A stretch of 64,000 nt of DNA. Source: Cellulomonas sp. C5510. GTDB taxonomy: Bacteria; Actinomycetota; Actinomycetes; Actinomycetales; Cellulomonadaceae. The notes under the pieces were generated by a model. It ran no database searches. It had not been told where the DNA came from and worked only from the letters and a program-made list of their open reading frames with translations. Below are positions 1 to 7,175 of the stretch, one piece after another (position 1 is the first letter of the stretch; the number at the start of each line of letters is the position of its first letter). The stretch spans positions 3,844,001 to 3,908,000 of the forward strand of contig NZ_CP081862.1 of assembly GCF_019797765.1 (NCBI RefSeq), written 5' to 3'. A program made the position numbers and the translations under genes.

Positions 1-447
1 CCAGCCCCAGGAGGCGTCGGGGTCGACGGGCTCGACCTCGGCGTCGAACCGCTCCGCGACGTACCCGAGGACGGTGGCGACGTCGCCGCCCAGGACACGG
101 CCCGTCACCCAGGGCAGCCGCACGAGGCGGGGGTCGTCGCCGGACGTGATCTCGGGCCAGCCGTTCTGCGACGTGCCGGCACTGCGGTCGCCTCCCGGCG
201 CGAGGGCCTGGAGCGCGAGCGCCGCGGCGACGGCTACCGCCACGACTGCGAGCACCAGGGCGACGGCGTGCCGCCGGGGACGGGAGGGACGGGAGGGACG
301 GGAGGCGCGGACTCGCCGGGCCGCGTGACCGGGGTGGGCCGGCCGGGACCCGGAGTCCGCGTACGCGGCCGGGTGGGCGTGGGGGGCCGGGTGGGCGCGG
401 GGGGCCGGGAGGGCGTGAGGGGCGGGGGTGCCGGTCAGGGTCGTCAT
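1..447 (-). CDS. M15-family D-Ala-D-Ala carboxypeptidase-like protein, N-terminal part (runs off the window)
   Basis: The frame starts at ATG 447 and stays open to base 1, giving 149 residues with no stop. Residues 1-60 are low in complexity: Ala/His/Pro repeats, then three Ser-Arg-Pro units encoded by a 9-bp tandem repeat near 284-304. A single membrane segment or uncleaved signal follows at about residues 63-82. After it come the motifs NGWPEI and PWVTGRVLGGDVATVLGYVA, then EVEPVDPDASWGWA. This is how secreted actinobacterial M15 (VanY-like) peptidases begin just before the zinc-binding domain, which here lies beyond the window. The family trims peptidoglycan stem peptides outside the membrane. 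Assignment rests on recalled similarity of this N-terminal region, since no catalytic residue is visible. Confidence 0.55.
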   Translation of the reverse strand, partial: MTTLTGTPAPHALPAPRAHPAPHAHPAAYADSGSRPAHPGHAARRVRASRPSRPSRPRRHAVALVLAVVAVAVAAALALQALAPGGDRSAGTSQNGWPEITSGDDPRLVRLPWVTGRVLGGDVATVLGYVAERFDAEVEPVDPDASWGW

Positions 448-613
448 GCCCTCGACGCTAGGAAGCGGCGACCCCCCGGGACATCGGCTCCCGGGCCGGT
501 CCCGGCGGCCGCGCCGCACCACCGAAGGGTCCGGTCACGTCACCCCGCAGGGGGAGCCGGACCCGCCCGGACGACCGAGGGGATGCCGCCGGGGGTGGGT
601 GCCGGGGGCGCGG

Positions 614-1177
614 TCACGGCGCCCGGGTCACCAGCGCGACCGCGCGCTCCACCTCGGCGATGCCGTGCGGCTCCGTGTCCAGCGCCCGGTGGATCGACAG
701 GCCCTCGATGAGGGCGTCCAGCAGCCGGGCGGTCGGCGGGTCGAAGTGCCGCTCGAGCGCGGCGCGGCTGCGGGCCATCCAGGCGTGGGTCAGGCGCCGG
801 TACCGGGGGTCGCGGGCGGCCAGCGTGTAGAGCTCGTGGGTGAGGACGAGCTCGCGGGGGTCGGTGAGCACGTCCGAGCCGATGAGGTGGACGACGGCGG
901 CGCGCGCCTCGTCGAGGGTCGCGGCGCCCGCCATCGCGGCCTCGAACCGGTCGCTGACGCGCGTCGCGAACCGCTCGAACGCCTCGTGCAGCAAGGCGTC
1001 GACGTCGGCGAAGTGGTACGTGATCGACCCGAGCGGGACGTCCGCGGCGGCCGCGATGCGACGGGTCGAGGTGCCCGCGACGCCCTCCGCGCCGATGACC
1101 TCCAGGCACGTCTCGACGATGCGGTCGCGCCGGTCGGGGTCGTGCCGGCGCCTGCGGGGCTGCCCGGCGGCGGCCAC
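614..1177 (-). CDS. TetR/AcrR-family transcriptional regulator
   Basis: 187 residues from GTG 1177, which begins one base after the stop of the upstream acetyltransferase gene (1181-1179), so the two are co-transcribed. The open frame continues upstream inside that gene but carries no family sequence there. The N-terminal helix-turn-helix is clear: RDRIVETCLEVIGAEGVAGT, then TSTRRIAAAADVPLGSITYHF, a typical TetR recognition helix. The rest is an all-helical ligand domain of usual length. The likely operator is the 27-bp perfect palindrome at 1793-1819, between this operon and the divergent MFS gene. I infer that it represses both. The ligand is unknown. Confidence 0.85.
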   Translation of the reverse strand: MAAAGQPRRRRHDPDRRDRIVETCLEVIGAEGVAGTSTRRIAAAADVPLGSITYHFADVDALLHEAFERFATRVSDRFEAAMAGAATLDEARAAVVHLIGSDVLTDPRELVLTHELYTLAARDPRYRRLTHAWMARSRAALERHFDPPTARLLDALIEGLSIHRALDTEPHGIAEVERAVALVTRAP

Positions 1178-1178
1178 C

Positions 1179-1787
1179 TCAGACCTGCTCGCCGGGCTCG
1201 TCGAGGCGCCGCACCACGCGCGCCGGGTTCCCGACGGCCACGACGCCCGCCGGCAGGTCCCGCGTGACGACGGCACCGGCCCCGACCACCGTGTCGTCCC
1301 CGATGGTCACCCCGGGGCAGACGATGACGCCGCCGCCCAGCCAGACGTTGTCCCCGAGCGTGATCGGCTCGGCGGCCTCGAGCTTGTCGCGCCGCGGCTG
1401 CGGGTCGAGGGGGTGCGTGGGGGTCAGGAGCTGCACGTCCGGGCCGATCTGGCAGTCCTCGCCGATGGTGATCGTCGCGACGTCGAGCGCCGTCAGGCCG
1501 GAGTTCACGAACGTCCGGGCGCCCACGTGGAGGTTCTCCCCGTAGTCGACGGCGAGCGGCGGCTTGATGAACGCGCCCTCGCCGAGCGAGCCGAGCAGGT
1601 CCGTCAGCACGCGGCGGGCGCGGGCGTCGTCGGCCGCGATCACGGCCAGCCGGTACTCCTCGACCAGGACGGTCGCCCGGCGCGCGATGCGCTCGCTCTC
1701 CGGGTCGTCCGCGATGTACAGGTCACCGGCGAGCATCCGCTCGCGGTTGGTGCGCGGGTCGCCGGCGAAGTAGTCGCGATCGCTCAT
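1179..1787 (-). CDS. Sugar O-acetyltransferase (maltose/galactoside acetyltransferase type)
   Basis: 202 residues from ATG 1787. The N-terminus has the Mac domain of maltose acetyltransferases (RERMLAGDLYIADDPE). It is followed by a left-handed parallel beta-helix of hexapeptide repeats, and PTHPLD holds the catalytic histidine of the LbH_MAT_GAT group. Members move acetyl from acetyl-CoA to a sugar or similar hydroxyl in the cytoplasm. The start codon lies only six bases from the operator palindrome and has no clear Shine-Dalgarno sequence, so a leaderless or very short-leader transcript is plausible. It shares an operon with the TetR gene downstream. Acetylating and exporting an unwanted sugar would fit with the divergent MFS gene, but that is inference. 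Confidence 0.85.
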   Translation of the reverse strand: MSDRDYFAGDPRTNRERMLAGDLYIADDPESERIARRATVLVEEYRLAVIAADDARARRVLTDLLGSLGEGAFIKPPLAVDYGENLHVGARTFVNSGLTALDVATITIGEDCQIGPDVQLLTPTHPLDPQPRRDKLEAAEPITLGDNVWLGGGVIVCPGVTIGDDTVVGAGAVVTRDLPAGVVAVGNPARVVRRLDEPGEQV

Positions 1788-1792
1788 GTGTA

Positions 1793-1819
1793 CGAGCGTA
1801 CACATCGTGTGTACGCTCG
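1793..1819. promoter_or_regulatory. 27-bp perfect palindrome, probable TetR operator
   Basis: Two 12-bp arms, CGAGCGTACACA and TGTGTACGCTCG, are exact reverse complements around TCG. A second overlapping inverted repeat (GTGTAC-N4-GTACAC) lies just left of it. The site sits between the acetyltransferase-TetR operon (minus) and the MFS gene (plus, start 1878), where one operator can control both directions. Confidence 0.75.
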
Positions 1820-1877
1820 ACGACGCACCCCGCCCGCGGGCGCCGACGCCGGCACCCGGACCCACCGCCGGAGCCCC

Positions 1878-3179
1878 ATGCCCGCCTCCCCTGCAGCACC
1901 CTCAGCAGCCGTCGTGACGCCGGTCGCCCGGCGCGCCCGCGTCGCCGTCTCGATGGTGTTCCTGGTCAACGCCGTGCTGTACGCGAACCTCGTGCCGCGG
2001 CTGCCCGAGGTGAAGGCCGACCTCGGCCTGAGCAACGCCGCGCTCGGCACCGCGATCGCCGCGATGCCGCTCGGCGCCCTGCTGGCCGGGCTGCTCGCGC
2101 CGCTGCTGATCCAGCGCCTCGGGTCGGCCGCCGTCGCGTCGTCCGGCCTGGTCACGCTCGCGGTCGCCGTGGCGCTCGTGCCTCTCGCCGGGAGCTGGGC
2201 CGCGCTGGCCGGGCTGCTCCTGCTCGCGGGCGCCCTCGACGCCGTGATCGACGTCGCGCAGAACGCGCACGGGTTCCGGGTGCAGCGGCTCTACGGGCGC
2301 TCCATCGTCAACGCGTTCCACGGCCTGTGGAGCGTCGGCGCGGTGCTCGGCGGGCTGGTCGGGTCGGCAGCCGCCGGGCTCGGCGTGCCGCTGCCCGCGC
2401 ACATCGCCACCACGTCCGCGGTGTTCGCGGTCGTCGCCGTCGTCGCGCACCGGTTCCTGCTGCGCGGGCCCGAGGACGCCGAGCGGGCCGCGGCCGACGC
2501 CCCCGCGGCCGACGCCCCCGCAGCCGACGCCCCCGCACCGGCGCCCCGGCGGCGCGTCGCGGGCCACGCCGTCCTCCTGCTCGCCGCGCTCGGCGTGCTC
2601 GCCGCCTGCGGCGCGTTCGTCGAGGACGCCGGGTCCTCGTGGGGCGCCCTGTACCTGCGCACGGAGGTCGGCACCGGCGCGGCCGCCGCCGGGCTGGCGT
2701 TCGTCGCCCTCCAGGTCGCGATGACCGTCGGCCGGCTCACCGGAGACCGGGTCGTCGACCGGTTCGGGCAGCGGCGCGTCGCGCGCGTCGGCGGCCTCGC
2801 GATCGCGGTCGGGGCCGGCGGGATGCTCGCCGTGCCGTCACTGGCGACGACGCTCGCGGGGTTCGCGCTCGCGGGTCTCGGCGTCGCGACGCTCGTGCCC
2901 GCCGTCATGCACACCGCGGACGAGCTGCCCGGCCTGCCCGCCGGCGTCGGGCTGACCGTCGTCAGCTGGCTGCTCCGCGTCGGGTTCCTGGTGTCGCCGA
3001 CCGTGGTGGGCGTGGTCGCGGACGCCTCGAGCCTGCGGGTCGCGCTGCTGAGCGTCGTCGTGTCGGGACTCGTCGTCGCCGGGGTGGGCCGGGTGCTGCT
3101 GACGCGCGCGGCCGCGCCCGAGCCGGACGAGGAGCCCGTGACCGCCTCGGGTGGGCCGGCGGCGTCGCCCGGCGCCTGA
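1878..3179 (+). CDS. MFS transporter (YbjJ-like)
   Basis: 433 residues from ATG 1878. About twelve hydrophobic segments form two six-helix halves separated by a central loop. The first half contains YANLVPRLPEVKADLGLS, typical of the YbjJ-type MFS exporter group. The loop (around 2493-2537) is a threefold 15-bp tandem repeat coding Ala-Asp-Ala-Pro-Ala. It is divergent from an acetyltransferase-TetR operon across a strong palindrome and is therefore probably induced by the TetR ligand. A perfect hairpin follows the stop (3201-3226). The frame is open far upstream, but nothing there looks coding. Confidence 0.85.
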   Translation: MPASPAAPSAAVVTPVARRARVAVSMVFLVNAVLYANLVPRLPEVKADLGLSNAALGTAIAAMPLGALLAGLLAPLLIQRLGSAAVASSGLVTLAVAVALVPLAGSWAALAGLLLLAGALDAVIDVAQNAHGFRVQRLYGRSIVNAFHGLWSVGAVLGGLVGSAAAGLGVPLPAHIATTSAVFAVVAVVAHRFLLRGPEDAERAAADAPAADAPAADAPAPAPRRRVAGHAVLLLAALGVLAACGAFVEDAGSSWGALYLRTEVGTGAAAAGLAFVALQVAMTVGRLTGDRVVDRFGQRRVARVGGLAIAVGAGGMLAVPSLATTLAGFALAGLGVATLVPAVMHTADELPGLPAGVGLTVVSWLLRVGFLVSPTVVGVVADASSLRVALLSVVVSGLVVAGVGRVLLTRAAAPEPDEEPVTASGGPAASPGA

Positions 3180-3200
3180 CCGCGCCTGACCGCGCACGAC

Positions 3201-3226
3201 GAGCCCGGCGCGGCCACGCCGGGCTC
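3201..3226. terminator. Bidirectional hairpin terminator
   Basis: GAGCCCGGCG and CGCCGGGCTC form a perfect 10-bp stem with a 6-base loop. It lies between the ends of the convergent MFS gene (stop 3179) and the DinB-like gene (stop 3277). Confidence 0.65.
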
Positions 3227-3276
3227 GGACCGGCGCGGCCGCGCCCCCGGCCGGACCAGCCGCCCGGCCGGAGCCG

Positions 3277-3573
3277 TCAGGCCGGGTCGGCGTCGGTTGG
3301 GCGCGCCGCGAGCGCGTCCAGGTCCCGCAGCGCGAAGCGCAGGTGCGACCACTCCTCGTCGAGGATCGTGTGCAGGCAGGACAGCACCGTCTCGAGGTGG
3401 TCGGGCCCCCACGGGTTCGGCCGCACGCCCGTCAGGTCCGCCGGCGTCACGGAGGCGAGGTGGTCCCGCACCATCGCCTGGCGCTCGGCCCGCACGGCCA
3501 GCACCCGGTCGAACGTCGGCGACGGCTCGGAGAACACCGCGGGGACTGCCAGCCGGGCGACCTGCTGCGCCAC
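3277..3573 (-). pseudogene. DinB/DUF664-like protein, C-terminal half only
   Basis: 98 residues from GTG 3573. It matches only the second half of DinB_2-type proteins: RVLAVRAERQAMVRDHL, LTGVRPNPWGPDHLETVLSC and the ending ILDEEWSHLRFALRDLDAL. The four-helix bundle normally runs to about 170-190 residues and includes metal-binding histidines in its N-terminal half, which are missing here. The start falls just past a strong terminator hairpin (3581-3615) that ends the cold-shock gene, so the 5' half appears to have been lost or replaced. The frame stays open upstream through the hairpin, but that sequence is not DinB-like. It is probably a remnant, though translation of a short form cannot be excluded. 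Confidence 0.5.
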
Positions 3574-3580
3574 GTGCCCG

Positions 3581-3615
3581 AGGAGGTCACCGCCCCGGCG
3601 GGCCGGTGACCTCCT
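3581..3615 (-). terminator. Terminator of the multi-CSD gene
   Basis: AGGAGGTCACCG and CGGTGACCTCCT form a perfect 12-bp stem around an 11-base GC-rich loop, five bases past the stop of the cold-shock gene at 3621. Confidence 0.75.
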
Positions 3616-3620
3616 GCCGG

Positions 3621-4583
3621 TCAGAGCAGGTCGACCCGGTCCGCCTGGGGACCCCGGTCGCTCTGGCGCACCTGGTACCGCACCCGGTCGCCCTCGTAGA
3701 GCTCCTCGCCGTCCCGCACGACCGACACGTGCACGAACAGGTCCGGCCCGCCGTCGTCCGGGGTGATGAACCCGAAGCCGCGCTCCGCGTCGTAGCGCGC
3801 GACGACACCCTGGCCGCCCCGCTGCGAGCCGCGGGACGGTGCCGGGCCCCGACCGGGGTCGCGCCGGTCCGACCCGCCGCGACCGCCGCGGCCGCCTCGG
3901 GACGGGCCCCCGACCAGCCGGACCCCCTGGGCCTGCAGGCCCTTCTCGCCCTCCGAGGCGCGGTAGCTCACCCGGTCGCCCTCGACGAGCTCGGTCAGGT
4001 CGCCGTGCAGCGAGCGCGCGTGCACGAAGACGTCCTGCTCCCCGGAGTCGGGGGTGATGAAGCCGAAGCCCTTGCCCGCGTCGTACCAGGTCACGGTGCC
4101 GTCGGCGCCGTCGTCCGTCACCGCGGCGCGGCCCGGGCCCGCGGCGGCGTGCGCGCCGAGCGGCAGGAGGTGGTCGGCCTGCGGCCCCTTCTCCCCCTCG
4201 ACGACGAGGAACGCGACGCGCTGGCCCTCGGCGATCACCCCGCCGCCGACGATGGCCGAGCTGTGCACGAAGATCTCGCCGTCGCCGGTGTCCGGCGTGA
4301 GGAAGCCGTAGCCCTTGGCCGGCTCGTACCAGCTGACGGTGCCCAGCACGCCGAGCGCGGCGTCCACCGCGGCGTCACCGGTGACGCGCACCTGGCGGGC
4401 CTGCGGGCCGCGGTCGCCCTCGCCGACCTCGAACTCGACGGACTGCCCCTCGCGGAGCGTCGCAGGGCCGTCCTGGCCGACGACCTCGGAGACGTGGACG
4501 AACAGGTCCTCGGCGTCGTCGCCGAGCGCGAGGAAGCCGAACCCTCGCTCGGCGTCGAACCAGCGGACGGTTCCCTGGGGCAC
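3621..4583 (-). CDS. Protein with four cold-shock domains and an RGG-rich linker
   Basis: 320 residues from GTG 4583, with RBS-like GAGGAG upstream. Four cold-shock domains follow one another, at about residues 3-67, 80-143, 161-225 and 258-320. Each keeps RNP1 (RGFGFL, KGYGFL, KGFGFI, RGFGFI) and RNP2 (LFVHV, IFVHS, VFVHA, LFVHV). Between the third and fourth lies a basic Gly/Arg-rich linker (residues 226-257) with RGG-type repeats. Ordinary bacterial Csp proteins are single domains of about 67 residues that bind single-stranded RNA or DNA and melt secondary structure. Tandem arrays resemble eukaryotic UNR/CSDE1. It is monocistronic, with its own terminator. An RNA chaperone or RNP-organising role is inferred. 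Confidence 0.9.
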   Translation of the reverse strand: MPQGTVRWFDAERGFGFLALGDDAEDLFVHVSEVVGQDGPATLREGQSVEFEVGEGDRGPQARQVRVTGDAAVDAALGVLGTVSWYEPAKGYGFLTPDTGDGEIFVHSSAIVGGGVIAEGQRVAFLVVEGEKGPQADHLLPLGAHAAAGPGRAAVTDDGADGTVTWYDAGKGFGFITPDSGEQDVFVHARSLHGDLTELVEGDRVSYRASEGEKGLQAQGVRLVGGPSRGGRGGRGGSDRRDPGRGPAPSRGSQRGGQGVVARYDAERGFGFITPDDGGPDLFVHVSVVRDGEELYEGDRVRYQVRQSDRGPQADRVDLL

Positions 4584-4692
4584 GGTGACTCCTCGTGGTG
4601 CTGCGGTGACGGTTGCTGCCTCCCAGTGTCCCCCGTCCGGGGCGCCGGGGCGTCACGCCGGCCCCGGCCTGGGTACCGGCAGCGCGCGCCGC

Positions 4693-4698
4693 GTACGA
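4693..4698 (+). promoter_or_regulatory. Probable -10 box of the zinc-ribbon SDR gene
   Basis: TACGAT fits the TAnnnT pattern and lies 57 bases upstream of ATG 4756, in the gap after the divergent cold-shock gene. No convincing -35 is visible. Confidence 0.4.
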
Positions 4699-4755
4699 TC
4701 CTCCGGGCCCCGCGCGACCGCGGCGCCCTTCCCCCACCCGAGGACGGACGGCGCT

Positions 4756-6285
4756 ATGAGCGCGCAGACGACCACGCCCCCGCAGCACCCGGACGCACCC
4801 GGCGACGGCACGGAACCCGCCGCGGACGTGCCCGGCGTCGACCCCGCGGAGTTCGCGACGTTCCTGCGGGTGGCCGACCAGGTCGCCGCCCTCCCGCAGA
4901 CGCACCCGCAGCACGCCGCCGCCCGGCGTGCCGCGTCCGCCATGTTCAAGGCCGCGAAGAAGCACCGCCGCGGGGAGAAGCGCCGTCTGATCGCCGAGGC
5001 CGACGCCGCCGTCGTCGCCGCCACCGCGACGGGCAGCCCGGGCCGGATCGACGACGAGACCGCCGGCATCCCGATCACCTCGTCGGCCACCGGCGCGATC
5101 GCCGGGACGCTGCTGCGGCCGCGCGCCTGCTACGTCTGCAAGCAGGACTACACGCTGGTCGACGCGTTCTACCACCAGCTCTGCCCGGACTGCGCGGCGC
5201 TGCACCACGCCAAGCGGGACGCCCGCACGGACCTCACCGGCCGCCGCGCGCTGCTGACGGGCGGTCGCGCGAAGATCGGCATGTACATCGCGCTGCGGCT
5301 GCTGCGGGACGGCGCCGACCTGACGATCACCACCCGGTTCCCCCAGGACGCGGTCCGCCGGTTCCGGGCGATGGACGACTCCGCCGACTGGATCGACCGG
5401 CTGCACGTCGTGGGCATCGACCTGCGCGACCCGGCGCAGGTGGTCGCGCTCGCCGACCACGTCGCCGCCCAGGGGGCTCTGGACGTCCTCATCAACAACG
5501 CCGCGCAGACGGTGCGGCGGTCGCCGGGGGCGTACGCGCGGATCGCCGAGGCCGAGGACGCCCCGCTGGACGCCGACGCCGCGCGGATGATCACGACGTT
5601 CGGCCGGACGAGCGACGCCCACCCGCGCGCGCTGGCGGGATCGGTCAGCGAGCTGAGCAGCCCGGCCCTGGCGATCGAACGAGCCGGGCGCGCCGCCGCG
5701 GAGGCGCTGACCGCGCAGTCCCTCACCGCCGAGGCGGCGAGCCTCGAGCGGCTGGTGGCGGGGACGTCGATCGACGCCGGCGGGCTGATCCCCGACGTCG
5801 CGGAGACGAACTCCTGGGTCGCGACGGTCGAGGACGTCGACCCGATGGAGCTGCTCGAGGTGCAGCTGTGCAACCAGACGGCGCCGTTCATCCTCATCAG
5901 CCGGCTGCGGCCCGCCCTCGCGGCGTCGCCGGCCCGCCGGACGTACGTCGTCAACGTCTCCGCGATGGAGGGCGTGTTCGCCCGGGGCTACAAGGGCCCG
6001 GGCCACCCGCACACCAACATGAGCAAGGCGGCGCTCAACATGCTGACGCGCACGAGCGCGGGCGAGATGCTCGCCGACGGCATCCTCATGACCGCCGTCG
6101 ACACCGGGTGGATCACCGACGAGCGGCCGCACCCGACGAAGGTGCGGCTCGCCGAGGAGGGGTTCCACGCGCCGCTCGACCTGGTGGACGGCGCGGCCCG
6201 CGTGTACGACCCGATCGTGCGGGGCGAGGCCGGCGAGGACCTGTACGGCTGCTTCCTCAAGGACTACGCCCGCTCGGCCTGGTGA
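4756..6285 (+). CDS. Zinc-ribbon SDR-like protein lacking the catalytic tyrosine
   Basis: 509 residues from ATG 4756. Residues 1-120 are a helical region unlike a usual SDR. Next is a four-cysteine ribbon, C125-x2-C128 and C143-x2-C146, suited to one zinc ion. From residue 160 comes a Rossmann domain with TGGRAKIG (168-175) in place of the usual TGxxxGxG, and the NNAA motif near 247-250. Serine is kept (NVSAMEG, S402) and lysine too (NMSK, K424), but the position of the SDR tyrosine is threonine (T420). A stretch of about 110 residues between NNAA and the serine motif is also longer than in normal SDRs. Binding of NAD(P) is likely. Whether it catalyses oxidoreduction is doubtful. No operon partner is seen. 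Confidence 0.75.
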   Translation: MSAQTTTPPQHPDAPGDGTEPAADVPGVDPAEFATFLRVADQVAALPQTHPQHAAARRAASAMFKAAKKHRRGEKRRLIAEADAAVVAATATGSPGRIDDETAGIPITSSATGAIAGTLLRPRACYVCKQDYTLVDAFYHQLCPDCAALHHAKRDARTDLTGRRALLTGGRAKIGMYIALRLLRDGADLTITTRFPQDAVRRFRAMDDSADWIDRLHVVGIDLRDPAQVVALADHVAAQGALDVLINNAAQTVRRSPGAYARIAEAEDAPLDADAARMITTFGRTSDAHPRALAGSVSELSSPALAIERAGRAAAEALTAQSLTAEAASLERLVAGTSIDAGGLIPDVAETNSWVATVEDVDPMELLEVQLCNQTAPFILISRLRPALAASPARRTYVVNVSAMEGVFARGYKGPGHPHTNMSKAALNMLTRTSAGEMLADGILMTAVDTGWITDERPHPTKVRLAEEGFHAPLDLVDGAARVYDPIVRGEAGEDLYGCFLKDYARSAW

Positions 6286-6307
6286 GGGCCCGGGGCGCGG
6301 TGGCCGG

Positions 6308-6982
6308 TCAGGCGCCGGGCTCCCACCGGGAGGGCACGAGGTCCGCGAGCAGCGCGCCGTGCGCCCACCGCGCCCACGCGAGGGCGCTCCAGCCGCCGCG
6401 GCGCACCAGCGCGTTCCACGGCTCGGGGCCCAGCAGCAGCGTCAGCAGGTCGACGGCGTGCAGCGGCTCCAGGCCCGGGCGCAGCGACCCGTCGGCCACC
6501 AGCGTGCCGACCAGCAGGCCGTGCACCGTCCGCCGCCGCGTCTCGTCGCGCTCCCACGCGTCCCGGAGCACCGCGTCGCCCGGCGCCGCCGACCGCACGA
6601 GGTCCTGGACCGCGGCGGCACGGCCGAGCAGCTCGGCGAACCCGCGCACGTGCAGGAACACGCGCCGCGCCGGGTCGGCCTCGGCGACGACCGCGCGGAC
6701 CCAGGCCTGGTCGGCCAGGTCGTGCTGCGCGTCCCGGCGGTCGGCACCGTCCACCGCGTGGTCGAGGCAGCCGACGAGGATGTCCGCCTTGGTGGGGTAC
6801 GAGTAGTAGACGGTCTGGACGCCGACCCCGGCGGCACGCCCGACGGCCGTGATGGTGGTGGGGCCGTAGCCGTCGGCGAGGAACAGCCGCGTCGCGGCCT
6901 GCGCGACGCGCGCCCGGGTCGCCACGGCCCGCAGGGTCCGCCCGTCGCCGCTGGTCACACCGCTGGTCACACCGCTGGTCAC
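6308..6982 (-). CDS. TetR-family transcriptional regulator
   Basis: About 224 residues if the start is GTG 6982. The HTH is plain: RVAQAATRLFLADGYGPTTI and VGRAAGVGVQTVYYSYPTKA, and the C-terminal ligand domain has usual length. The N-terminus is ambiguous. Three perfect 12-bp tandem repeats (6950-6985) each supply an in-frame GTG (6982, 6970, 6958), and another GTG follows at 6925. I chose 6982 because TACGAT (6995-6990) lies seven bases upstream, as in leaderless actinobacterial promoters. A 15-bp palindrome (6992-7006) overlaps that box and suggests autoregulation. It converges on the zinc-ribbon SDR gene. The target is unknown. Confidence 0.8.
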   Translation of the reverse strand: MTSGVTSGVTSGDGRTLRAVATRARVAQAATRLFLADGYGPTTITAVGRAAGVGVQTVYYSYPTKADILVGCLDHAVDGADRRDAQHDLADQAWVRAVVAEADPARRVFLHVRGFAELLGRAAAVQDLVRSAAPGDAVLRDAWERDETRRRTVHGLLVGTLVADGSLRPGLEPLHAVDLLTLLLGPEPWNALVRRGGWSALAWARWAHGALLADLVPSRWEPGA

Positions 6983-6985
6983 ACC
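6950..6985. repeat. Three perfect 12-bp tandem repeats at the tetR start
   Basis: The unit GCTGGTCACACC occurs three times in a row. Read on the minus strand, each unit encodes Val-Thr-Ser-Gly and offers a GTG in the tetR frame, so copy-number change would add or remove start codons without shifting frame. Confidence 0.8.
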
Positions 6986-6991
6986 GCTGAT

Positions 6992-7006
6992 CGTAGCGCC
7001 GCTACG
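6992..7006. promoter_or_regulatory. 15-bp palindrome at the tetR promoter
   Basis: CGTAGCG-C-CGCTACG is a perfect inverted repeat overlapping the inferred -10 box TACGAT of the TetR gene. It is a candidate autoregulatory operator. Confidence 0.5.
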
Positions 7007-7175
7007 GAAAGGTTCTCGTACCGCCGCTCCGGAAAGCACCGCCCGCCCGGCGGCCGCGGCACCACGGCCAGGGCCCACCGACCCCCTCCCGGCCGGTCCG
7101 CGGTGCCGAGCGGACGCGGGGACTCGCCGCGTCAACGCAGGTCGCCGCGGGTTTCGGGAGCCGCGCTCCGACTAC

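Noticed and set aside
2493..2537. Phase-variable repeat in the MFS gene
   Set aside because: The unit is 15 bp and always in frame, so copy change only alters loop length. It is noted in the gene entry.
3297..6806. Long plus-strand frame over the cold-shock and SDR genes
   Set aside because: It conflicts with two recognisable proteins and has no recognisable domain.
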